Assembly: GCF_000003605.2 (NCBI RefSeq)
Contig: NW_003121912.1
Coordinates: 638,418-653,758, forward strand
From: Saccoglossus kowalevskii
Lineage: Eukaryota > Hemichordata > Enteropneusta > Harrimaniidae
Length of the DNA stretch: 15,341 bases
Reading direction: 5' to 3'
Part shown: in pieces, positions 1 to 12,300 of the stretch
Layout: each line of letters begins with the position of its first letter
Position numbering within the stretch: the stretch's first letter is position 1
Position numbers and translations under genes: made by a program
The notes under the pieces: model-generated
What the model saw: only the letters and a program-made list of their open reading frames with translations
Databases searched by the model: none
What the model was told of the DNA's origin: nothing

Positions 1-440
1 ATTTTGAATCGAATCGCTAAACCACTGCATGTGCATATGTCCCACATAAAGTACTAGGCACATGCAAAGAATGAACGGAATCGGTCGTTATATGACGTTG
101 GATAGACTGACGCACGGACAGACGGACGGTCGGACGGACAGACTCAGGAACTCATGGACGGTCAGGGGCGTGTATCCTAACATGTATGATCTATGTACTA
201 AATTTGAATGAAAACTGACAAAGCATGTCCAAAATACAACATTTTCAAAAAACAAGATGGCTGCCATTCGGCCATTTTGAATCGAATCGCTAAACCACTG
301 CATGTGCATATGTCCCACATAAAGTACTAGGCACATGCAAAGAATGAACGGAATCGGTGCAAGGGATTCTGAGATATGACTCCGGACGGACGGACGGACG
401 CACGAACGCACGGAGACCGAATTATAAGTCCAACGGGGAC
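1..440. repeat. Tandem dispersed-repeat copies (period 273) with GACG simple repeats
   Basis: A block of about 85 bases starting TTTTGAATCGAATCGCTAAA and ending in AACGGAATCGGT occurs at 1-85 and again at 274-358, almost identical. Each copy is followed by GACG/GGAC-rich simple sequence (about 108-145 and 383-415). The left copy may begin before the window. The block lies in the intron after exon 7 and looks like a dispersed repeat of a marine invertebrate genome; I cannot name the family. The apparent ORF across it on the minus strand is just translated repeat. Confidence 0.7.
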
Positions 441-1199
441 TAATAAATGGGTATGTAACAATTCAGTTTGAGATCAACATTTTTTGGGGAGAATGTCACA
501 AATAATCACTTAATTCTCTGCAAATATCATTCAAGGCCAGTGTAGAGTTTTGAATGGACTCGTAACAATGCAGTTCAGTTTCTTTCATGTTTATATCAAT
601 CTCCTATTAGGTTTCAGTCAAATCATTTTTCATTGGGGACTACATACTGTAAAATACTTTAACCTGGAATTCATTTTCGCCAAAAAGATTTTTAGGTGTT
701 TTGTATGGAGTTTATTTTCACTGAGTTGAATGTAAAATATATTGGAAAAAAGGCTAACTGAGTCATCACTCTTGCAAAAATAGAGAAAATAAAGTCCTAG
801 ATTGAATATATGTGAATATGAACATTATAGCAATGACTTTAGCCACATTTATAATGAATTGCCAATGTGTGAAAAATTTAACCAAAGGCTGTAATACATC
901 GTTGCTGCAAACCTCCATGGACAGTGAAAATGAATGGGGGAAAACGGCAACAGCCATAGCATGTAGCAATGTGTTCAAAAAGCCCCATGTTGAGATTTAG
1001 CACTGGCAAATCCTTTTTTCATACTGTTCAGCTGACTTTCATTTCAGTATTACCAGTAGTTTCAGAAAAGCATTTATCAACTCGAAGGAATTGAGAAATT
1101 TTCTGTGATGTACAAATTGTATGTAATTTGTACACACAAGTATTTTGTTATAGAAATACATGTAATAGATGCTAGATGTGACTACTGTGACAGACTCAC
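441..1199. other. Intron 7, right part: no gene seen apart from a repeat fragment
   Basis: AT-rich intron sequence ending at the exon 7 donor. Short ORFs on either strand show no recognisable domain. The only structure I see is the half-palindrome repeat at about 645-753. Confidence 0.6.
645..753. repeat. Half copy of the TACTGT...AATACTTTA palindromic element
   Basis: It begins TACTGTAAAATACTTTAACC and continues GGAATTCATTTTCGCC, GGAGTTTATTTTCACTGA and GAGTTGAATGTAAAATATAT. The same order of motifs occurs in the element at 8755-8950. The second arm is missing. Confidence 0.6.
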
Positions 1200-3364
1200 C
1201 GGTTGTCCTAAAAGTTGTTCAGCATTCTCGTCTTCCTCTCCTCTGTCTGGCGGCAACATCAGATCTAACTTCTTTAACCTATTATTGTTCAGATCTAGTG
1301 TCCTTAATGTGGCCAGTATTCGATGTCGTCGATGTTTACAGCACTGCATGTTGAAAAGACCAAACAGCGCTGATGACGAACTGTGTTGTGAGGAACGGCT
1401 ACTACTACTACTAGTACTGGACCGCTTAGAGGCCATGGAAGGACCAAAACAAAGAGACATAGTTGTTGCGATATTTGTAGCATAACTCTCCATGTCTAAT
1501 CCCCGATCTGCATCAGGTTTCGGTTTTGACATTAGCATTATCCGATTGTTGGCTAAAAGCAGATGCTTCAGACCAGCTGAGGAACTGGTTCAATGGACCG
1601 ATTTCTTTTATCCCGTTATACGACATAATGAGTTTAGTCAACTTAGGCGCTAACGCATGGTAGGCCTATTGGGATCGATCTGAAACAATTGTGTGAAATG
1701 TCCAACATTTCTAGCATAGAGTTTGTACTTTGTTCGTCATCCGTCTCCTCATCTGGGCTATCAATGGTCAGACCAGAGTTTCTCCAAATACTGTACCGTT
1801 TTAGCCCCAGGTGGAAAGTGTTGCGTTTCTCTTCATATTCAGCATTCATCTCCATAGGCAGGCCTGTTCCCGTCCCAACATTTGATCGTACATTCGCCTC
1901 ATCAAACACAGACACCCCAACATCACAGACACTGACATCACCTCCACCAGTAAAGGTGTCGGTATCAGGAGAGTACGGCAAATCACTCAGCTCATTATGT
2001 GAAAGCGTCAACCTTGTTAGTTTCGGGGCAGTCCACAACCCATACGGCACTGCTTTCAATCGATTGTGGGACACTATAAGAGTTTCTAATGACGGTAAGC
2101 GAAATATCTGCTGTGGAAGAGCTTCCAAACAATTCCGACTAAGGTCGATCTTCTCAAGCACTGGACAATGCCACCCGGATGTAAAGCTATCTCCCATCAT
2201 TGCAGTAGACAAAACCTCAAAGTCGGCTTTAGGAAGCGACTCAATCCTGTTCTTGGATGCATTCAAAATTCTAAGGGAGTGTAACTGAAAGATGACGATT
2301 GGGAGTTCAGTAATGGCGTTATCCGATACGTCTAATCTCGTTATTGCCTGGAGGACGTGAAAAGCATTCTCCTTAAAGATGTTGTATCGGAGCCAATGAT
2401 TAACGTGCAGACATGCCTCCACCAACCACTCCTCTTTAATGTACGGCAGATTTTTTTTATCGTGCCAGTTTATTGCTACTGGTGTACTGGGCATAGGGTT
2501 GCGTACTATGCTCTCTTTGGTAACTCGGTCCTTCTTCTTTCTCGGCAGTGAATAAAACATGGCTTCTGACATCATTGTGCTTGAAGACTCAATAGACATT
2601 GTGTCACAGTAGCTTTGGATGGACCTGTATGTGACAGTGGGTGGACCTTCTAAAGTTGTTGTACTCCCCATCTCATTCAAAGTACTCATACTAGCAAGGC
2701 TAGTCATACTGGCATTTAGACTAGCGTTTATATTAAACTGATTCGTGGCTCGATTTAAGTTGTACTCTCCGTCCATATGAACCCCAGTGTAAATAAGTAG
2801 CATTGCCATAACGTCATCGTTTCGGGCCGCCATAGCGGAATAAAGCGCTTTATTGCTGACATCCCTAGCACCGTGCTTCAACAACAGGCCGATCATCTCA
2901 GTGTTGTTGACTTTGCAAGCTTCAATCAAAGCATTGGAATCTGATTCACTCAAATGAAAATTACTGCCTTTGGAAGCGTCACCACGGTGACCTTGAATTC
3001 TTTTGTTCTTGATTGGAGCATTGACATTGGCGCCATACTTCAACAACAGCTTTGTGATCTCCAAATTGTTGCTTTGGACGACAGCGTGTAGTGCAGTTTG
3101 ACCAATCACACTGTATATCTCCATCTCAACAAATGGTCTTTCTTTGTTCAGAGATAAAAGACTGCCTGTGATTGGCTGGCATGCAACTCCATAGTCAAGA
3201 AGTAATTGGACAACCTCAAGGTTTCCCGACACGCTCGCGAGGTAAAGTGCCGTTTGATTACTAGCATCCACGGAATTAATATCATAGGGTAAAGAATCTT
3301 TCTTTATTGACATCAAGGAACCAGAACGAGCTCTTCTTGATGGCGACATCTGTAAACGATCCTC
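1200..3364 (-). CDS. LRRK1: Exon 7: ankyrin repeats 9-12, linker, LRR 1-9; two frame breaks
   Basis: The acceptor is TTTTTCTTTGTAG and the donor is GTGAGT at 1199-1194. The exon has 2165 bases, far longer than the others. Ankyrin repeats include QTALYLASVSGNLEVVQLLL (about 390) and QTALHAVVQSNNLEITKLLL (about 442). A serine-rich linker comes next, then a segment with INWHDKKNLPYIKEEWLVEA (about 651-670). LRRs start at about 694: ITRLDVSDNAITELP, then RILNASKNRIESLP, EKIDLSRNCLEALP, ETLIVSHNRLKAVP, TRLTLSHNELSDLP, and after an 87-residue loop LEMLDISHNCFRSIP. The frame then hits TAA at 1645-1643. LRR signatures go on in the next frame (LTKLIMSYNGIKEIG) and then in the third (LKHLLLANNRI; LRTLDLNNNRLKKL), so two extra bases are implied. 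A serine run lies at about 1001-1017. With the two bases discounted the exon is 721 codons and leaves in phase 0. Confidence 0.9.
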
Positions 3365-6300
3365 CTACAAAGAAAAAAATATGAATAAATTAAAATTAAC
3401 ATTCAAGAAACTTTTCATGACAACAAACTTTAACCTTATAACCTTTGACCTTGGAACACCAAGGCCAATTTTTAATACCGTTCATAAAATCAATTTGCTT
3501 AATTTTTTCTACACATTTTCAAAGATTTTGATGAAGACTTGTACGTCAATGTGAAATTATTACAATTTGGTTCAAAATTTACAAAGAAATTAAAGAAAAA
3601 TATGAAAACTAAGCTTACTGTGGCAAAAATAATCAGCAAAAGACATACTGAAATGGCTTTACCATTACAGCACCAAAATTTAAAGTTTTTAAGAATTTTT
3701 TAAGAATATTTTTATCATTTTTGCTTTGTAATTTTTTAAAAACATGGAATTGCCATCAAAAGTTGATAAAAATTTAGAAATGATGTTACATATTTGTTTG
3801 AGAAACAAGCATATATCAAACAGGGACTACTTAGTGGAAGGATATAATAGCTGTGAAAGGGTTGACAGGGGTGGTGAAAAGGTCAATGGTTTACAGCAAC
3901 TAAGCCAAACCTGTGTTCTGTATATTTCAGCTATTCCTACCTTTGGAGTGGATGCAGCTTCTGATACTTCCTCTTCATCAATATAGAGTAATAACTTAAC
4001 GATATCGGTTCTGCCCTCGGCACACGCTATGTGTAGCGGCAATAGTTCATCTTGTCCAGTACACATGCTAGCTAGAGCTGGAAAATTCTGTGAAATAAAT
4101 GAGATGGTGTCATTATCAAACAAACTGTAATAAATTAAATAGCTATCAAATACACACATAATAACTCTGAATTCCAGTAAAAAATAATTTTATTTGAGTG
4201 TTTTTAAATTTAACTTTATCATAATCCAATGAAAGTATGAAATTCGTTGATACAGAAATCTTTTTAGGTTTTGAAAAATCTGAACTGAAACTAAAAGAAC
4301 AAAGACATTGAACTTGAGAATTGATATGCAGAATGACATACAGACAATGGTTTAAATCTGGCCATGTGCAAAAGTCATATGCTGTTTCCCATAGCAATCT
4401 ATTTTTCTTTACCTTCATAAGGATTTTAGCAATATGGTAATGTCCTTTATTGCATGACGCGTGTAGTGGCGTGAGTCTGGAGACCGTCTTATTTGGCTTG
4501 CCTTCCGCTCCTTTCTCTATGAGTAAATGAACAACCGGTAAATGACCAGCCTCACTGGCTCTGCAAAAAAAAACAACACAAAACTGGTTAGAGAAAAATG
4601 TTATTTAATGCACTGAGAGGTAACTGTAGCAAACAATTCTATCCTTCTGACTTAACTACCATTGCATTGAAAATCTGCTACATACACACCTTACCTAAAA
4701 AGTACTGAAACTGACAACCCAGATTGCTTAATACCCTACCCACCAACTAACAACCAACCAAACCGTCATCCCATCAAACAGCACAAACAAACAAACCACA
4801 TGACCCTCTTTCTTATGTTTCATTCCAACATTCCCACTCACCTGCTTGCCTACCCACATGATCGCCAAGGTAGGAAACCCACCCAAGCCACCTACCTGCC
4901 ACAGGCAAGAAACCCATTCAGACAGCCTACCTGTCGCAACTAGCTTCTTGCTTCAACCTGCTTGACACCATGCATGCCACCAGTCTGTTGACAACACTCG
5001 CACATCCAACCAATCCATCCAATCCATTACCAATAGAGACATTTGTCACTTTATGTCAATGGTACATGTACTTACTTGTAGAGTAATGTTGTACCTCCTG
5101 TATAGTAAGCATTGACTGCAGATGGTCCCAGCTGGTCTAATATCATATCTACAGTCACAACATCGCCGGTACAACACGCTGATGCCAACTTGGATCCTAA
5201 CTCTCCTCGTAGTCGTTCTCTCCTCTCTGTAAACAAGCACAGTTTATCATATCACACCAATGATCAAATTAACGTAATTAACATCCCCTGATATCACATC
5301 ATTTTTTACCAGATATCTTATATTTTGACAATCAAAATAACAGCTTAATGAGTAAATTTGTATAATTTCACAAATTTGTTACGTGCCGTAATTTTCACAA
5401 TATCACTTTATTATTTATTTATTTGCCATAGATTACCGCATTTTGGGTGTTTGTGAGGTGTTTCTAGAATGCCACTGTGGCTGACTAGTACAAAATTTGC
5501 ACAATTGTAATTTTGTACTGAGATTAACATGTGCCTTTGGAAAGCATTCTCAACAATACACCTTTACACCAGTTCATTTCAGTATTTGGCTGTTGTCGGC
5601 CACTAGTGAATATTCTTAGTGAAAGTACTTTAAATATTTCATTATGTGCATGAAACAGCAAGTAATTCCACATTTTATATCATATGGCAAGTCAAACAGG
5701 CTGTGTATTTAGTATGAAGACTCCTGCACATTGTATGACTATCACAGGTATTCTTATTGAATCATCACTGTGAAAAGATAAATGAAAGCATAGCTTGCTG
5801 GAAGACTCAACGGAAAGCCAAAATAAATTGAAAACAACAGCGTCATCAGGCAATGTGTTTATATAATGTAGTTTCTCCTAATTCACTCAACCTTCCATTT
5901 TTCGGTGAAACACTATAAGGAAATTTCCAATAAGTCAATTTTGTTGAAATATTTTGTTTACTCATGTAAACAATTACAATGATAACAAAATACAAACCAC
6001 CCATTAATCTTACCTGCTTCTTGTCGAAGAAATTCAACGACATTCATCCTCCGGTTGTTTATTGCAAGATCATAGGGTGTACATTTTGCACCGTCAAGAG
6101 CATAGATGTCCGCATTATTCGCTACCAGTAATCTGACAATTCCCAATCTTCCATCAGAAGCAGCGCGATGTAATGGCGTCTGTCGAAAGAGGAATATTTA
6201 AATTATTAAAGTTTTAGGAGTACTCCCTGATTTATGTTACGGCATGTTTTAAAGCTTGATTTCTACATCAGGGACAGGGACATCACTGTGTTTTATAGTG

Positions 6301-9300
6301 TACTGTAGAATACTTTATTTTCACTTGGAATTAATTTTCGCTATTTTCGCTGAAGGGATGATTCCGTGAAAATAAAATCAAGCGAATATACTTTTTTTCC
6401 TATATTTCACATTAAACTCATCAAAAATCAGTGAAAATAAATTCCAAGCAAAACGCCTAAAAAGCCTTTTCAGCGAAAATTAAATCCAGCGAAAATAAAG
6501 TATTCCACAGTAGATCCCTCAGTGGTAACCACATAACAGTGAATGAACAGAAATAATATTGATGAACTAAGCAGAAGATAAGATGAGAAGAGAAGAGAGA
6601 CAGGAATTCAAACATACATACCATTCATCTTACTCAAAAAAATACATTCTACTTGGGTTATTGCAGCCATGAAATACGAGCATCCTTTTATATCAAAAGA
6701 ACACATAATTTCATAAGCACTTTACAAGTTAACTTATCCATAATTTGGTTTATAATAACATTAAGCAAAAAAGGAAGAAATGTAGACAATGGGACATAAA
6801 AAGATTTATTGATTTTTAAGTTTTTGAATAGAACTTAAATTTCCTAGTCAAAGTAATGTTAAACATACTGTGAATTACACAGCAGCTAAGGGAACTTTTG
6901 AACAGGCTCCTTAACTGAGACTAGAATTTACATCCAATTAAATTACCAAAGCCTGCAGTTAGCCTCAGATTTCAGCCACATACTGAGAGAAGTGTTGTAA
7001 ACTATAATATTACTAACTCTAATATCATACACTGCATAGCTTATGGATTGTTTACCGAACTGATAGCTATTTTGGATTTTCTACAACTGTAACATGAGTT
7101 TTAAAAGTGGAAAAACATGTAATTTGGATGATACATTGTGTCTTCACATATATCAGTTATCATTGTATTGAGGCTGTAATCTGCGTCTGCAATCTTATCT
7201 TGAATCACACCAGTGTATAGGTGGTGACATAGGCAATTGAAATGACATATTTGTGTGTGTGATCCATGCACGTCAATCCAAATAGTATGTATAACTATGG
7301 GAGAGTACAACCAAACACAATCCCAGACTATTTCTTGCGCAGATTTGATTTTCTCTCAATATTTTTTCTGATCAATGGGATCTTCATCATATTTTACCCT
7401 AGTCCCAAGCACTTATCTATTATCCGCCTTTGGGACTATGTTAACACAATTATAGAGTTAATAAAGCACTTAGACTCACAGTAAATTTGGAAATTCCTTC
7501 ATAGTTGCGTGTGGTTGCAGTATTGGTGTTAGCACCAGCTTCAAGCAGCACACACACTGCCTCAAGGCAATGCTGACTACATGCCACGTACAGAGCACTG
7601 CGACCGAAGACATCAACGCTATCTATATACTTCTTTTGCTCTCCATGTAATAAATCCTTCATGAACTCCACATTTCCATAGAATGCCGCGAGGTGGAGCA
7701 GTTGCCCAGGGAATGCTTCAGTATCAGACAACTGATATTCGGTGACGACTCCAAGCGTTGGCACAGTAGGGGGAGTGTAGGACGTGATATACTCGTTGCC
7801 ATCCATGATGCCTAGCAAATTCACAGCGATGTCAGTATCTTGCTTATCATCAGCAACAAAGTTTTCTGGATATACGATGACAAAATCTAAATCATCAGCA
7901 GATCTAGTAATAAAACACAACATGTAAATGACATATTTCCTATCAATAATTCATTGTATACTAGATCATTAACCTTTTCATCATCAGACTTTCTTGCCCA
8001 AATTTTTTCTGCACTTTTTTTTTTATAATTCTCAAATACTTCTGGAAATGAACCTTAATTTTTGGGCCAATAGACAAAATTTGAGTCAATTATCAGGACT
8101 TACTAAAATATTTTTGTCCCAATCTTCTGAAGGAAAGTGCAGATTATAAACGGGACTATTTTGTGATGAAAAAAGGGAACTGGTGGTGAAAAGGTTAAGC
8201 CCTTGAATAGCAAAAATTTTCCCAACACAATTTTATTATTTTATACAATTTGGGAGGTTAACTCCCACAATGCATTGCATAAATGTGCAGCAACATGCTC
8301 AGTAGAGCAAAGTTTGAATGTATCTCCCAAAATGCATTGCATAAATGTGCAGTAACATGCTCAGTAGTGCAAAGTTTGAATTCACTTAAACTGTCTTGAT
8401 GCGGCTATTGTAGTTAATTAAATTCTTTAATCCCTAAAGTTAAGGTTGTCCCATTATGCTGGCAAATATTGCAAACCATTGCATTTTTGCTGCTATTAAT
8501 TTCATAAGCGTTAATGGGAACAAATTTTTCGCAAACACCAATGTGGCTTCCCATAGTAATGGCCCAAGTGAAATATTCATGCTCCAATAATTTCAGAAGT
8601 TTCCCTGACTCGTGAAAATTTTTTAGTTTACAGTTTCTACAAAGCTGTGGTCTACAATGAATGGCTGAAAACCTTTTGACCAATCAGGACAATTGCACAA
8701 TTGACACCACCATGTTGCCAGTGTGGAATTGAACGGTATATACCGGTACCCTTATACTGTGAAATACTTTATTTTAGCTGGAATTAATTTTCGCTGAATA
8801 GGCTTTTTGGGTGTTTTTTGTGGAATATATTTTCACTGATTTTTGACGAGTTGAATGTAAAATGTTGGAACAATGATATATTCGCTTTATTATATTTTCA
8901 CTGAATTATTACTTCAGTGAAAATAGCGAAAATTAATTCCATGCAAAAAAAATAGTTAATCACAATGAAACTCGTTTAGAAATGTTTTTAAAATGAGGAG
9001 ACAGCTTAATTCAGATTAATACATAAAATATATAATAACACATGTATATGTATGAAACACACACTTCACTGGAACATTAAATGTATAGTATTAGAGACAT
9101 TTGCAAGCCAGACAGCTAACAATTGATATTAGAATAATATTGTTGGAACCCTGCCCCGAAAAGTTAAAGGTTAATCCTGGTGGTGATCCCCATACAAATG
9201 AGGAACAAACCCGAGGGCAGTACATTTCCAGACATTGCATAGACTGTGGAACTAAAAAACTGTATTTTTAGTTCCATTTATATTTACTGTTTTTGCTGAA

Positions 9301-12300
9301 GGAATGATACAGTGAAAATGAAATCCAGCAAATATACCTTTTACCTAATACAAATATGTTACATTCAACTTGACAAAAATCAGTGAAAATAAATTCCATA
9401 CAAAACACGCAAAAATTCTTTTTAGCAAAAATTAATTCCAGCTAAAATAGAGTATTTTACAGTATACTGTATTTGTTTCATTATAAGCACATCTAAACCC
9501 AAAATCATTAAAATATTATTCATTATGACCATAAAAAACTTCTCTGTAATCTACATGAGTTTATGCGCTACTAATAGAGCAAATACTGTACCCCATAACT
9601 TGGGCTATAAAAGCAGCCCAATAGATTTTTTTAAAAAAATTTGTTTTAATTTACAATTATTTCCTAAATGTTGGAGAATTCCTTAGTAAAAACAGATCAA
9701 TATTTTTCTTCTAAGTTAAATTCAATTAATGTTTGCCAGAAAAATGATACATGGAAACTGGTATGTCAGCTCTGGTTTTCACTTTAAAGATTTATAAATA
9801 AACAGGTTTGACCAACAGTTTTATGTATTGACAAAAGGTCATTAATTCAATGTACCCCAGTACTATGTACCAATCACCATGGACATAAAAACCGGACTTA
9901 TGCTGACTAAACGATTACATTGTTCTGAAATGGAACAAAGGGTTCCTGCCATTACGTGGGATTCTTAGAAGGTGAGGCATCCTGGTTTGCAGGAAAATAA
10001 ACATGATCAATGAGCGACAGAAATGAATCACACAATGCACTAAAACATGACATATGTTGTATACAGTATACCTGGGCACAACAAGGTTAATAGCCAGCCT
10101 ACCATGTACCGGTATGATACTTTTAATACTTTCTATTAGAAAATCTACACATATGAGAAATAGTGAATTTTTCAACAAGAATGGGTACTGCGACTATTAA
10201 GGATGCTGCTACTAAAACAGATTTTATGTTACTATCTTTATGGTAATACTATTCTGAACTATACAATATTGTGACAGATTTCTGTATTCATATTTACGCT
10301 TATCCAAACAAATTATTTGTCTGTAGCATAAACAAAGGTAGAAGAACTGTATGTGAAGGTCATATTCAGAATTTTTCTTCCTTAAATTCTGAATAAAATG
10401 TAAGCATCTCTTAACAGGTCATTTTATAATACACAGAAATAATGACAGCAGCAAAGGGTAGCAGTAATATTTGTAATTTAAAAAAATTGAGAATAATATA
10501 CATCAATTTAATTTCACAAGATCAAATTGTCTGCATGAACGATATTAAATCATTACAGTGCAAACATTCCCATGAGCGAAAATAGTTTACAGCACCTTAA
10601 AGTTATATTGTCAGAAACAAATTTGTTTAAAGCCCATTTAATTTTGAGTAATTATGCCAAAAATCAAATATGATATTTGGGCGTTCACGAGTTTACTGAT
10701 CAAAACCTGCACCATTTAGTGACTTGATTCATTATTGTCTACACTTCAATATATCTCAGCATGCATTTCTGTTCAATTTCTGCTTCAGGTACAAAAAACA
10801 ATCTACGTAGCCTGTAATTTCTGATGTTTGAAGTTTGTTTGACGCAATGATAATTTTGTAATATAATACCGGTAGTCAAAATTTGATTGTCAAACAGAGA
10901 ATCATGCATGAGTATAGGTGGCCTGATAACACAATAAAATGCTGAAAATGGGGTTACGAGGTCTTGGTTCTGTGTTTAGCTTGTTCACAGGCACGTGACC
11001 TTATAAATTGCGATTACAAATTTATTACAACTTTTTGTTTCAAAAAGTATCACATAAATCATTAACTCAAACAAAAGCCAGGTTTTTTACCTACCGGTAA
11101 TTTAAAATATGTTTTTGAGAGAAAAACTCTGAAATTACCAAAAAATTGACATTTTTGAAACAATTTCCATTAAGGAAGGAATACAAAACATTCCTAGAAT
11201 TCTTGACAGTCATAAGTGCTTACCTTAAAACTACATAATATAATTTGTTGTCACGATATGTAAGTGAACAACATTTTTACCATGAAACAAAGGGAAAGAA
11301 CATTTCAAAATTTTCGACATTTAAAATAAAAGCTGATTAGAAAAATTTCAGTAAATATTACAAACTGATGCTGATTTGGAGAAAATATGACCTTCTCAAC
11401 TTTCTGAAAATATTTGAAATTGAACTCATTCCTACAAAACTGTCAATCTTTCAAGATCTATCATGGAAGATACAATACTATAATATATAAATATTGATCA
11501 TAGTTATTAGAAGTGAACAGAAACAAATTTCTTAGTTAAACAAAATAGTATACAACTTGCAGGATTTGAATAGCAATTGTACTGCATTCTAATTGTGGGA
11601 ACACTGAAATAATGTTTTGAGGGCATTCATGTTAAAATTCAAATATCACTGGAATAAATTGGCAATTGGATACTGTAGACGACTTTATTTTCACTTGTAA
11701 TTTATAAACACTGAAGGAATAAATCCAGGTATAATTTTATGTGAAAATATTTGAGAATGCCTAGATTATTTAATTTATGAACAGCCGAACCGGGCTTGGT
11801 CTGTTTTGTTAATTTTCTGCATTTTTTAAATCTTTCAAAACATCTGCTCTGACCAGATTTATTTTTTTCAAAATAGTACGTAATTTACTAGCACCATAGG
11901 GTTAATATGGTAGCTATACACACAATCCTTCTACCAGGTAGGTGTTCTACACTAGCAGGCCATTGTGCATCGGTCAGAATTCGATCATTTAATGATCATG
12001 ATAGTATGCACAACAATTAGAAAAAAATATTGCCCATCCTCAAATAAAATGGCGTCGGGGACAGAAACTGCCCAAAATGACAGATGCACAGTCTGTGTGA
12101 AAAACGTGATTAAACTCATTTATTGTCGGAGTCATATTATTTGCACTGTTTTCATGTTCGTGGTCTGTCACAGTAAATGCCATTACATCACTACTAAGCT
12201 TCAAACACAGGCAATGTCGAACTGTATATCTTCTATAGTTAATAACGACGCATTCAGAACATTATGACAGAGAGGAAACCCGCAGATTAAAGTATAAAGC

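Noticed and set aside
88-411. 107-codon minus-strand ORF with SVRPSV repeats
   Set aside because: It is the translation of GACG-type simple repeats within a dispersed repeat.
1105-1485. 126-codon plus-strand ORF
   Set aside because: It is the shadow of the minus-strand serine-rich and LRR 9 coding sequence.
1689-2288. 199-codon plus-strand ORF
   Set aside because: It is antisense to the LRR exon and shows no protein features; the minus-strand frame carries clear repeats.
8105-8127. 23-base internal exon between exons 1 and 2
   Set aside because: It lies inside a palindromic repeat and would break the frame in every phase tried.
10060-10130. ATG followed by CCAGGTATAC as a first exon (minus)
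   Set aside because: It ends in phase 1, not the phase 2 needed by exon 2, and the donor is weak.
11135-11300. Strong donor AAGGTAAGC on the minus strand as an extra exon end
   Set aside because: The phase-compatible frame before it has no ATG and no acceptor before an in-frame stop.
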